From positions 1 to 57,814 of the forward strand of contig JAIRVR010000008.1 in assembly GCA_031253795.1 (NCBI GenBank): DNA of 57,814 nucleotides, given 5' to 3'. The notes beneath the pieces were generated by a model. It worked only from the letters and a program-made list of their open reading frames with translations. It ran no database searches and had not been told where the DNA came from. Position 1 is the first letter of the stretch. Each line of letters opens with the position of its first letter. This DNA comes from Burkholderiaceae bacterium (GTDB taxonomy: Bacteria; Pseudomonadota; Gammaproteobacteria; Burkholderiales; Burkholderiaceae_C). The position numbers were made by a program, and so were the translations under genes. Below, piece after piece: positions 9,372 through 16,107 of the stretch.

Positions 9372-9824
9372 TCAGATCTCAATCGACCACTCGCAAAGCT
9401 CCGCATATTTGAAGACCTCATCCACAAAGTCCGCGCGGCGAAAGCTGAGCGGTGCAATGGCCGGCAGCCACTCGATATGGGTCATTGCCCAGTCCATGGC
9501 GAAGCCAAAACGGGACCAGACAAATTCGCTGTCCAGGCAGCTCTGCTCGGCCACCAGCACGGTGCAGTGCAGGTCCATGTCGTCAGGGCATATGAGCAGC
9601 GGCACATGGGATACCTGCCCCACATGGCAGGCCAGCAAGCGGTCCCACGCCAGCGCAAGCTCCTCTTTATCCCAGAGCCAGGAGTGCGCTGGCACCAGCT
9701 GCGTGATTTCCGCGTTCTTCGTCAATTCCGCAATGACGATGGCGAGCGAACGCCCGTCCAGCTGGAGTTCGGGATAGTCATCTGGCGCACCTGTGCGCAA
9801 TCTCATGTCCGCCGTGAGCTTCAT
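9372..9824 (-). CDS. Hypothetical protein in accessory segment
   Basis: A 150-residue product when started at the ATG at 9824, which has an AGAGG ribosome site 9-10 bases upstream; an upstream in-frame ATG at 9872 has none. I do not recognise the family. The sequence is mixed alpha/beta, rich in Trp, Leu and acidic residues (HSWLWDKEELALAWD, DLHCTVLVAEQSCLDSEFVW, FGFAMDWAMTHIEWLPA). It has no signal peptide or membrane helix, so it should be cytoplasmic. It lies between the double-HTH regulator gene and the TPR gene on the same strand, with a stem-loop in its leader. Small acidic Trp-rich proteins of this kind include immunity proteins and antitoxins, but nothing here demonstrates such a role. 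Confidence 0.6.
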   Translation of the reverse strand: MKLTADMRLRTGAPDDYPELQLDGRSLAIVIAELTKNAEITQLVPAHSWLWDKEELALAWDRLLACHVGQVSHVPLLICPDDMDLHCTVLVAEQSCLDSEFVWSRFGFAMDWAMTHIEWLPAIAPLSFRRADFVDEVFKYAELCEWSIEI

Positions 9825-9851
9825 GGCCTGTGCCTCTGTTGATTTTTTTCG

Positions 9852-9870
9852 GCAGCTTGGGACAAGCTGC
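9852..9870 (-). other. Stem-loop in leader of the 9372-9824 gene
   Basis: Perfect arms GCAGCTTG and CAAGCTGC with a 3-base loop. On the minus strand it is followed by an A-run rather than a T-run, so it is not a standard terminator in that direction. It sits 28 bases upstream of the start codon and could attenuate read-through from the regulator gene. Confidence 0.5.
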
Positions 9871-9919
9871 ACAGAGCGATGTGGAAAGGGCGCGCAGGCA
9901 GCCTGAAAATCCTGGGCCT

Positions 9920-10480
9920 TCAGGACGACCGAGCCAGCAGGGCCGCCAGCGTGCGCAGCGCGGCGCGCGCCTCTTCGCCGGCCTGCTGGTAGTGCTGCAG
10001 CAGGGCCCGGGTACCGTCATCGGCATCTGCACCGGCATGGCTGCCCGCGCGCAGCGAGAGCAGCACATGGGCCACGTCCACGCCGGCCGCGTGCAATTTC
10101 TGCAGGGCCGTGGCATCGGGAACCAGCTCGCCCGATTCGAACTTCGTCAGCGCCACCCGGTCCACGCCGGCCTTGTCGGCCAGCTGGACCGCGGTGAATT
10201 GCAGGCGCTTGCGCTCTTGCTGCAGGCGCTCTGGCAGCGTGGCTGCTACTTCGCCATGAGGCGCGGCGCTGGGATCGAAAGCGCGCACCCCCATAAGCAG
10301 GTAAACAACATCGGCCCCCATTTGCTGGACTCTGCCCAGATAGCCCACATCGGGTAGCCGGGTGCCAGATTCGTAGTTGAACTGCGCATTCTTCGAGACT
10401 CCCGCAGCAGCGCCGAACCCGTCCTGACTCAGGCCGAGGCGTTTCCGCTCTTCGCGCAGTCTCTGAGGAAAATTATCCAT
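9920..10480 (-). CDS. XRE-type regulator with two HTH domains
   Basis: 186 residues. The first helix-turn-helix occupies about residues 5-60 (RLREERKRLGLSQDGFGAAA...NYESGTRLPD). A second, clearly related one occupies about 80-140 (RLQQERKRLQFTAVQLADKAGVDRVALTKFESGELVPD). Both have the Xre/Cro layout of a scaffold RLR.ER.RL helix followed by the recognition helix. A short helical tail ends the protein. Two HTH units in one chain would let it bind a long symmetric site as monomer or dimer. A perfect palindrome lies 20 bp upstream of its own ATG, pointing to autoregulation and control of the divergent gene at 10671. Confidence 0.85.
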   Translation of the reverse strand: MDNFPQRLREERKRLGLSQDGFGAAAGVSKNAQFNYESGTRLPDVGYLGRVQQMGADVVYLLMGVRAFDPSAAPHGEVAATLPERLQQERKRLQFTAVQLADKAGVDRVALTKFESGELVPDATALQKLHAAGVDVAHVLLSLRAGSHAGADADDGTRALLQHYQQAGEEARAALRTLAALLARSS

Positions 10481-10500
10481 TTGAATACCAAATCAGATTG

Positions 10501-10526
10501 ACTTTCACACGTTTGTGTGTGAAAGT
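10501..10526. promoter_or_regulatory. 26-bp perfect-arm palindrome, probable operator
   Basis: Arms ACTTTCACAC and GTGTGAAAGT are exact reverse complements separated by 6 bases (GTTTGT). The site lies between the divergent double-HTH regulator (start 10480) and the gene at 10671, and overlaps a TTGACT hexamer at 10498. Position and symmetry suggest the operator of the adjacent regulator. Confidence 0.7.
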
Positions 10527-10670
10527 TCGCCATATGTTGTAGCAACTTCGCTCCGGATCCTACATGACCACCCCAGCCCACCTGCCCCGCCCACGCAGGG
10601 CCATGGCCGAGGCCCTGCACCCTGGTCTGTCCGCCCTGCGCGTCCCCCAACCGCCGTGTCCGGCCAGGCC

Positions 10671-11372
10671 ATGAAGCAGGCCGCCAAAAGCCCTCGGCCC
10701 CGGCGCCAGTCAAGGCCTGGCGAGGACCTGCAGGCCGCCGAGGACCGCACCCTGTTCCGGCATGCCGCCCGGCTGCTGCGGCAGGCAGCCATGACCGATG
10801 AGGCCCACCGGCACAGTGGAGAGTCCGACCGGCTGCTGCGCATTGCCAGCGATGTATCGCGGCGTGCCGCCCGGGCTCCTGCATGCAAGGATAGGCACAA
10901 CAGGGCCTATGACGTGGCCGCCTGCATCAACGCGGCACGACTGGTGCCGGGTGATGCGGAGTCCGCGCAGCGGTCCGCCCTGCTGGCCGAGGCGGCCGGG
11001 CAGCTGGCGAGAATTTCGGACATACCGCCCGAGGCCATCGTGTTCCCGCGTCCTGCACTGTCGGCGCTGTGGGCCCGGATGGAGGGCGAGGAAGACAGCG
11101 GGGGCGGCCAGTTGCCGCACGCCTGGCGCGCGCTGGCCCGCGAGGCACAACACGAGGCCCTGCAGCTGGCCCGGGCCCTGCTGCACCTGGGCGCCGGCGA
11201 GGCCGGCCAGGAGCCGGCCGTGGTGCACGGCATGGTGGCGCGGATGGCGCAGCTGATGGAGATCACCTACCTGGCCGCCGCCCTGCACGGGGAGCGCCAC
11301 GACCGCCGGGGCATGCCGGATCTGGACGTGCTGCGGGAGCTGTTCGAGGGTGGATGGGGCCCGCTGGCCTGA
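10671..11372 (+). CDS. Hypothetical protein, divergent from the double-HTH regulator
   Basis: 233 residues from the ATG at 10671; the frame is open back to 10515, but the upstream part is Pro/Arg-rich and overlaps the operator region. The product is alpha-helical and Ala/Arg-rich, with no signal peptide or membrane segment (LFRHAARLLRQAAMTDEAHRH, AHRHSGESDRLLRIASDVSRR, LMEITYLAAALHGERHD). The family is not recognised. An antisense frame covers the same stretch, but it has low-complexity shadow character. The palindrome about 145 bp upstream suggests control by the neighbouring regulator. Start and even strand carry some doubt. Confidence 0.5.
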   Translation: MKQAAKSPRPRRQSRPGEDLQAAEDRTLFRHAARLLRQAAMTDEAHRHSGESDRLLRIASDVSRRAARAPACKDRHNRAYDVAACINAARLVPGDAESAQRSALLAEAAGQLARISDIPPEAIVFPRPALSALWARMEGEEDSGGGQLPHAWRALAREAQHEALQLARALLHLGAGEAGQEPAVVHGMVARMAQLMEITYLAAALHGERHDRRGMPDLDVLRELFEGGWGPLA

Positions 11373-11388
11373 ACGCGGGGCCCGCGCC

Positions 11389-12726
11389 TCAGCCCTGAAC
11401 GACCACGTTCTCCAGGCGCAGAACGGCTTCGCGCACTTCGCCCAGGCGTGTGTCCTGCGCCTGCGATGCCTGGATGATGCGGTCCATGATGCCGCTGGCA
11501 TTCACCGCCGCCGTGCGCATCTGCTTCATCATCTCGCCCGACTCGTTGACGCGCTCGAAGCCCAGTTGCACGCTTTGCGTGGAGGCGCCGATGACGGATT
11601 TGACTTCCCGGGCAGCTTCGGCGCAGCGGCTGGCCAGGGTGCGCACTTCGCCAGCCACGACGGCAAAGCCGCGCCCCTGCTCGCCCGCACGCGCCGCCTC
11701 GACGGCGGCGTTGAGTGCCAGCAGATTGGTCTGGAAGGCAATGCCATCGATCAGGCCCACCATTTCGCCGATGCGGCGGGAATCGCGCGAGATGCTGGAC
11801 ATGGCGTCGACCGCACTGTCCAGGGCCGCATCGCCGCGCTGGGCGAGGCAGGTGACGTCGCGGGTCTGGGCATGGGCGTCCAGGGCCTGGACGGCGCTGT
11901 CGCGCACCAGTTGCTGCAGTTGCTCGAAGGCCGACTGCACGAGGCGCGTGGCCTCGAAGCGCTGGGTGATGTCGGTGGCGTATTTGACCACCTTGAAGGG
12001 CTGGCCCGACTGGTCGAGCACGGGGCTGTAGTGGGCCTCGATCCAAACGTCGTTGCCACGGCGCCCCAGGCGCCGGAACTGGCCCCGGTAATGCTTGCCC
12101 CGTGAAAGATGCGACCAGAAGGCCGCGTATTCGGGTGAGTTGCGCTCCTGTGCCGCAACAAACATGCTGTGGTGCCGGCCCACCAGCTCGTCCTCCGACG
12201 CATAGCCCATGGCATCGAGGAAGTTGCGGTTGCAGCGCAGGATGTGGCCATCCAGGCTGAACTCGATCACCGCCTGGGCCCTGCCCACGGCGGCCAGCTG
12301 GCTGCTGGCCTCGGCGTCGCGCAGCACTTCGGCCGAGATGTCCATGGCGTATTTGACGACCCGCACCACCCGGCCGCGACTGTCGAGCACCGGGCTGTAG
12401 TTGGCCTGCAGCCACACATCGCGCCCTTGGCTGGTGATGCGCCGGCAGCGTCCCACGAAGGCCTCGCCGCGCCCGAGACGGGCCCAGAAGTCCCGGTAGT
12501 CCTGGCCCTCGGCATCGGCCGGCTCCATGAAGATGCGGTGGTGCTGGCCTCGCAGGGCTTCAAGGCGGTAGCCCATCAGATCCAGGAAGCGCGCATTGGC
12601 AAAGAGGATGCGGCCTTGCCCATCGAACTCGATGACGGCCTGGGTGCTGTACAAGGCCTTCAGCTGGGGACTGGGGGAATCGGAACACAGGCCGAGCCTG
12701 GACAGGAGGAAGCGGATGCCACGCAT
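11389..12726 (-). CDS. Soluble PAS-PAS chemoreceptor (BdlA/Aer-like)
   Basis: 445 residues from the ATG at 12726, which has an AAGG ribosome site 7 bases upstream; an in-frame ATG at 12873 lies in the AT-rich promoter zone. Two PAS domains with PAC motifs sit at about residues 24-130 ([20 protein letters not shown]) and 146-250 ([20 protein letters not shown]). The methyl-accepting signalling hairpin follows ([20 protein letters not shown], then [19 protein letters not shown]). There is no transmembrane helix or HAMP, and the signalling domain is short. This is the layout of Pseudomonas BdlA, which senses redox or nutrient cues through PAS and controls biofilm dispersal via c-di-GMP; the function here is inferred from that similarity. 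Confidence 0.88.
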   Translation of the reverse strand: MRGIRFLLSRLGLCSDSPSPQLKALYSTQAVIEFDGQGRILFANARFLDLMGYRLEALRGQHHRIFMEPADAEGQDYRDFWARLGRGEAFVGRCRRITSQGRDVWLQANYSPVLDSRGRVVRVVKYAMDISAEVLRDAEASSQLAAVGRAQAVIEFSLDGHILRCNRNFLDAMGYASEDELVGRHHSMFVAAQERNSPEYAAFWSHLSRGKHYRGQFRRLGRRGNDVWIEAHYSPVLDQSGQPFKVVKYATDITQRFEATRLVQSAFEQLQQLVRDSAVQALDAHAQTRDVTCLAQRGDAALDSAVDAMSSISRDSRRIGEMVGLIDGIAFQTNLLALNAAVEAARAGEQGRGFAVVAGEVRTLASRCAEAAREVKSVIGASTQSVQLGFERVNESGEMMKQMRTAAVNASGIMDRIIQASQAQDTRLGEVREAVLRLENVVVQG

Positions 12727-13052
12727 GGAAGAACCTTGGTATTGCGCGCTGAGTGGGCACGGTACGCACGAAGCCGCTGCACGGCTTTTCAAGACCGCCC
12801 AATCGACCTGGAAACCATTGTATCCATTTGCTTCATTTTTACTTATAGGCTTACGCCGTGTATTGCCATGCACGGCAGGGATGAAAAATTCTCAAGACAT
12901 TGATAATTAACAATTGTTTGCTTTCTCGTGAAGAAACGGAAACTCCTACCAGGAGAACGGTTTTGCGCCCGTACAGAAACATATGTAACTATTTGATTTA
13001 GAGTTTATGTCTTCGCGCCGTACCGTGCGGTGCATCCACCACTCCCATCCAC
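12727..13052. other. Intergenic, AT-rich divergent promoter region
   Basis: 326 bp between the divergent PAS chemoreceptor and the roadblock-like gene. It is noticeably AT-rich around 12830-13010. It holds small inverted repeats (GCCGTG/CACGGC near 12855 and CTCCT/AGGAG near 12944) and AT-rich near-palindromic sequence around 12898-12915. No gene seen; probably carries both promoters. Confidence 0.5.
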
Positions 13053-13901
13053 ATGTGTTCCGGTATCCGGGTAATCGATCTGACCTCCAGCCTGGGCGGC
13101 CGCGCCCTGGCCAAGCTGGGGGTGGCCTATGCACCGGGCCAGCCCCGCATGCAGGTGAGGCTGGCTGCGTCCGAAGCCGCGCCCGTCATGGATTGGGGCG
13201 GTCCCCCGGGTGCGGACGAACCTCTGTGCAGCCCCGGAGGGCCATCGGCCCTGGTGCTGCTGATTGGCCCCGGCTCGGTGCGCCAGGCCAGTGCGCTATT
13301 TCAAAAGGCATTGAATGAAGCGGTGGATTGCATTCGCCTTTTTCTCATGCCCAGCGCCATCATGGAAGAGGTTGCGCTACGGCAGATGCTGGCCTCCAGC
13401 CAGCCTGCCGTTCAGCTATACCGATTACCCGACAGCAGTTCTGAAACCCTGTGGTTTGTGTTGATCGAGGAAATATCAAAAATCTCCGCCAGATTTTCCA
13501 TGGGCGGAAATGGCGATTACCGAAAAAGCGAGATTCCCATGACAAGCAATTTATCCCAATCCATGCAATCCATTATGGCCATCGAAGGCTCGATCGCAGC
13601 CGCCCTGGTGGATCACCAGAGCGGCATGTGCCTGGCCCAGGCCGGCGGGGGCATGGACCTGGAGCTGGCTGCGGCAGGCAACACGCAGGTGGTCAGGGCC
13701 AAGCTCAAAACCATGGAGTCCCTGGGACTGCGCAAGGGCATCGAAGACATTCTGATCACGCTGGGCGACCAGTACCACCTGATCCGGCTCATTCCCCACA
13801 GCCCTGGACTGTTCCTGTATCTGGTGCTCGACAAGGCACGCGGCAATCTCGCCCTGGCCCGCTACAAGCTGACGGATATAGAGCGCTCATTGAAGGTGTG
13901 A
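13053..13901 (+). CDS. Roadblock/LC7-like protein with N-terminal extension
   Basis: 282 residues if the first ATG is used. The last 120 residues, from the ATG at 13539, resemble a roadblock/LC7 fold: a helix (LSQSMQSIMAIEGSIAA), strands AALVDHQSGMCLAQAG, a long helix, then DQYHLIRLIP and LFLYLVLDKARGNLALARYKL. Such domains form dimeric platforms that bind small GTPases or kinases in bacterial polarity and motility circuits. The N-terminal 160 residues are not recognised. Neither start has a convincing ribosome site, so a 120-residue protein from 13539 is possible. A second roadblock-like gene lies at 27362-27766. Role unknown; neighbours suggest signalling. Confidence 0.6.
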   Translation: MCSGIRVIDLTSSLGGRALAKLGVAYAPGQPRMQVRLAASEAAPVMDWGGPPGADEPLCSPGGPSALVLLIGPGSVRQASALFQKALNEAVDCIRLFLMPSAIMEEVALRQMLASSQPAVQLYRLPDSSSETLWFVLIEEISKISARFSMGGNGDYRKSEIPMTSNLSQSMQSIMAIEGSIAAALVDHQSGMCLAQAGGGMDLELAAAGNTQVVRAKLKTMESLGLRKGIEDILITLGDQYHLIRLIPHSPGLFLYLVLDKARGNLALARYKLTDIERSLKV

Positions 13902-14011
13902 GCCGCAAAGCCAGTACTCGCTGACAATTGATGAAAGCAATGAATTGCTTCACATCTATTTGTTTTTACCCAGATTCAATAGAATGCTCCATTCACAAAG
14001 TAGGAGCAGAT

Positions 14012-14695
14012 GTGAGAGCTTTCCTCAAGACTGCCGTGGCAAGCGCCCTGCTGGGCACCTGCCTGATGGCCTCGGCCCAGTCGGTCACCTATACGGCAGC
14101 CCCGGTCGGGACCTATACGAACATCACCAACTTCGTGCCTGCGTGCAGCATTGCACCCTGCCTGGACTACACGACGGCCATGGCCCCCTCGGGCTCGTTC
14201 ACGGTGGCTACGCGCCTGCCCGCATCCTTCAGCGGCGACGTGAGCGCACAACTGACCGGTTACAGCTTCAGCGATGGACTGAACACCTACGCCCGCACCG
14301 ACCCGGAGGTCAGGATCCGCGCCTTCAACGTCACCACGGACGGCACGGGCGCCATCACCAGCGCCACCATCACGCTGCAGCGCTGGATAGACCCCGCGTC
14401 CCATTTCGCCGGCGCGCGCATTTCCCTGGCAGAGTTCGGTGTGCCTGGTGGAGCCATCCAGAACAATTTCATGTGCATAGCGCACGACACGGTGACGGAT
14501 TCGTGCGACCTCACCCTCGCCGACAGCAGTTCCTCGTCCCAGGCCCAGGGCGTGGCCCTGACCTGGTCCAGCCCACCGCCCGTCGTCGTGGCACCCGCGG
14601 CCGTTCCCAGCACATCGGTCTGGGGCCTGGCCCTGCTCTCGGCCCTGCTGGGCATGGCAGGCCTGGCCACGGCGCGCTCCAGGCGCCAGGGCTGA
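14012..14695 (+). CDS. Secreted surface protein with IPTL-CTERM-type sorting tail
   Basis: 227 residues starting at a GTG preceded by AGGAG at 5-base spacing. The signal peptide is RAFLKTAVASALLGTCLMASA. The body is beta-rich and Thr/Ser-rich with four cysteines that could form disulfides. The tail has the three-part sorting layout: VPSTSVWGL motif, hydrophobic helix (ALLSALLGMAGLATA) and basic end RSRRQG. This is the IPTL-CTERM signal, thought to be processed by an exosortase-like transpeptidase in Burkholderiales, leaving the protein at the surface or in the matrix. No exosortase gene is in the window. An ATG-initiated form from 13928 would bury the signal peptide. Confidence 0.8.
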   Translation: MRAFLKTAVASALLGTCLMASAQSVTYTAAPVGTYTNITNFVPACSIAPCLDYTTAMAPSGSFTVATRLPASFSGDVSAQLTGYSFSDGLNTYARTDPEVRIRAFNVTTDGTGAITSATITLQRWIDPASHFAGARISLAEFGVPGGAIQNNFMCIAHDTVTDSCDLTLADSSSSSQAQGVALTWSSPPPVVVAPAAVPSTSVWGLALLSALLGMAGLATARSRRQG

Positions 14696-14719
14696 GCGCG
14701 GGCCCACCAGGACCCACGC

Positions 14720-14744
14720 AAAAAAGCCCCGCATGCGCGGGGCT
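14720..14744 (-). terminator. Rho-independent terminator of the porin gene
   Basis: Arms AGCCCCGC and GCGGGGCT around a 4-base loop. On the minus strand the stem is followed by six T. It lies about 90 bases past the porin stop and also separates it from the convergent IPTL-CTERM gene. Confidence 0.85.
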
Positions 14745-14794
14745 GGCTTGATACGGTCTGGAGGCTTCCCCACCCGGAGGCCCAACCCGTCAAG

Positions 14795-14824
14795 CCAGGC
14801 ATGCGCGACGGCGCGCATGCCTGG
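14795..14824 (-). other. 12-bp perfect stem-loop just past the porin stop
   Basis: Arms CCAGGCATGCGC and GCGCATGCCTGG around a 6-base loop, 7 bases beyond the porin stop codon. No T-run follows, so it may act as a 3' mRNA-stabilising hairpin ahead of the terminator at 14744-14720. Confidence 0.65.
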
Positions 14825-14830
14825 CAAGGC

Positions 14831-15862
14831 TTAGAAGTTGTGGCGCAGGCCGATTTCGTAGCCGGTCATGTTCTTGCCCGTGGCGGGCGTGGGCGCCAGC
14901 GCGGAACCGAGCTTGCGCGCAGCCTTGTCATCGTTGCTCATGTGGGCCACGGCCGCGTAGAGTTCCGTGCGCTTGGACAGCTTGTAGCCATAGCCCAGGG
15001 CCAGGCGCTGGGAGTCGGCATCGCTTTGCTTCTTGTCCTTGTACATGGAGTAGGCGGCGCGCAGTTCGCCCTGGCCCAGGGCCATCTTCAGGCCCACGCT
15101 GTACAGGTCCACGCGCTTGTTGTTGCCACGGTCCGAGGCGATCAGCACCATGGGCGTGAAGGCGCCCATCTGGTAGGAAGCGCCCAGGTTGAAGGTCTTG
15201 TAGTCCATGCCGGCAGCGGCCGTTCCGCCGCGCACGATGCCAAAGGCCGTGGCCACGTTCAGCGGGCCCGCCGCGTAGCCCAGGCGCAGGCCGGTGCTGC
15301 TGGCCAGGCTGCTGTCGCCAGCCTGTTCGCCAAAGCTGTGGGTCACCTGGCCGTACACGCCGCCGAGCTTGGGCAGCAGGTAGCTGATGCCATTGGAAAA
15401 GCGCTTGGGGTTGGAGCCTTCGGGCGTGCCGGCAGCCGAGCCGCTGATCAGGCTGTGGCCATTGATGGCGCCCATGCCGGTGTCGCCAAAGGCATGGAAG
15501 GTTTCCAGGTTCTGGTAGGCCGGGGTCTTGTCGCGGCCCAGGCGCACTTCACCGAAGCTGCCCAGCAGGCTGACGGTGGAGCGGCGGTCGAACTTCAGGC
15601 CGGCGGAAGTGCCGTCATCGACGCTCAGGCTGCCTTCCAGCCAGAAGTCGGCCTTCAGGCCGCCACCCAGATCCTCCACACCACGCACGCCCAGACGGCT
15701 GCTGGAATTGCCACCGTTGGCCAGGCCCGTCACGTTCTTGCCGGAGGTCGAGATATGGGCGACCGAGACGTCGGCCACGCCAAAAATGGTCACGCTGGAG
15801 CTTTGGGCCATGGCACCGGCGCTGAGGGTCAGGGCGGCAAGGGCGAGGAGGTGTCGTTTCAT
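14831..15862 (-). CDS. Gram-negative trimeric porin (Omp32-like)
   Basis: 343 residues from the ATG at 15862, giving a clean signal peptide (MKRHLLALAALTLSAGAMA, cleavage before QSSSVTIFG); the open frame upstream adds a non-signal leader. The first barrel strand SSVTIFGVADVSV, the loop-strand RLGVRGVEDLGGGLKADFWLE and the last strand YEIGLRHNF with terminal Phe are the Porin_4 hallmarks of betaproteobacterial general porins. Omp32 of Delftia acidovorans, an anion-selective channel, is the best-known relative. Basic residues along predicted strands fit anion preference but were not modelled. A terminator and a stable 3' hairpin suit an abundant transcript, and a 14-bp palindrome lies 117 bp upstream. 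Confidence 0.92.
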   Translation of the reverse strand: MKRHLLALAALTLSAGAMAQSSSVTIFGVADVSVAHISTSGKNVTGLANGGNSSSRLGVRGVEDLGGGLKADFWLEGSLSVDDGTSAGLKFDRRSTVSLLGSFGEVRLGRDKTPAYQNLETFHAFGDTGMGAINGHSLISGSAAGTPEGSNPKRFSNGISYLLPKLGGVYGQVTHSFGEQAGDSSLASSTGLRLGYAAGPLNVATAFGIVRGGTAAAGMDYKTFNLGASYQMGAFTPMVLIASDRGNNKRVDLYSVGLKMALGQGELRAAYSMYKDKKQSDADSQRLALGYGYKLSKRTELYAAVAHMSNDDKAARKLGSALAPTPATGKNMTGYEIGLRHNF

Positions 15863-15978
15863 GCTGTTCACTGTGTTTATGGAAATAGGAAAGTCCCTGC
15901 AGGCCAATGGCTGCAAGCCAGCCATTTCCTCCCTCGGGACTGAATCCATTGGACAAAATGAAAATGAAACATCAGTTA

Positions 15979-15992
15979 CAACCCTAGGGTTG
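15979..15992. promoter_or_regulatory. 14-bp perfect palindrome upstream of the porin gene
   Basis: CAACCCTAGGGTTG is fully self-complementary. It lies 117 bp upstream of the porin start codon in a 245-bp gap with no other gene. It is a plausible regulator-binding site or upstream element for a highly expressed gene; the binding factor is unknown. Confidence 0.5.
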
Positions 15993-16107
15993 GTTACTGC
16001 ACCACACTGTCATCAAGGCGTCTTTTCAAAGGCCGACAGCGGCCTCTCCCCAGGGTCCACGCAACCGCCCAGGCGTGGACCCGGCCGGCCCGTGGCCTTG
16101 CCGCCGC

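Noticed and set aside
9902-9924. Hairpin CCTGAA/TTCAGG overlapping the regulator stop codon
   Set aside because: Short arms, long loop and no T-run, so not called as a terminator.
6898-11372. Integrated element with attL/attR at tRNA-Arg
   Set aside because: No integrase gene and no second copy of the tRNA 3' end could be found in the window, so only an accessory region is claimed.
10710-11501. Minus-strand frame opposite the 10671-11372 gene
   Set aside because: Overlaps the 3' end of the chemoreceptor gene and reads as His/Gln/Gly-rich shadow sequence.
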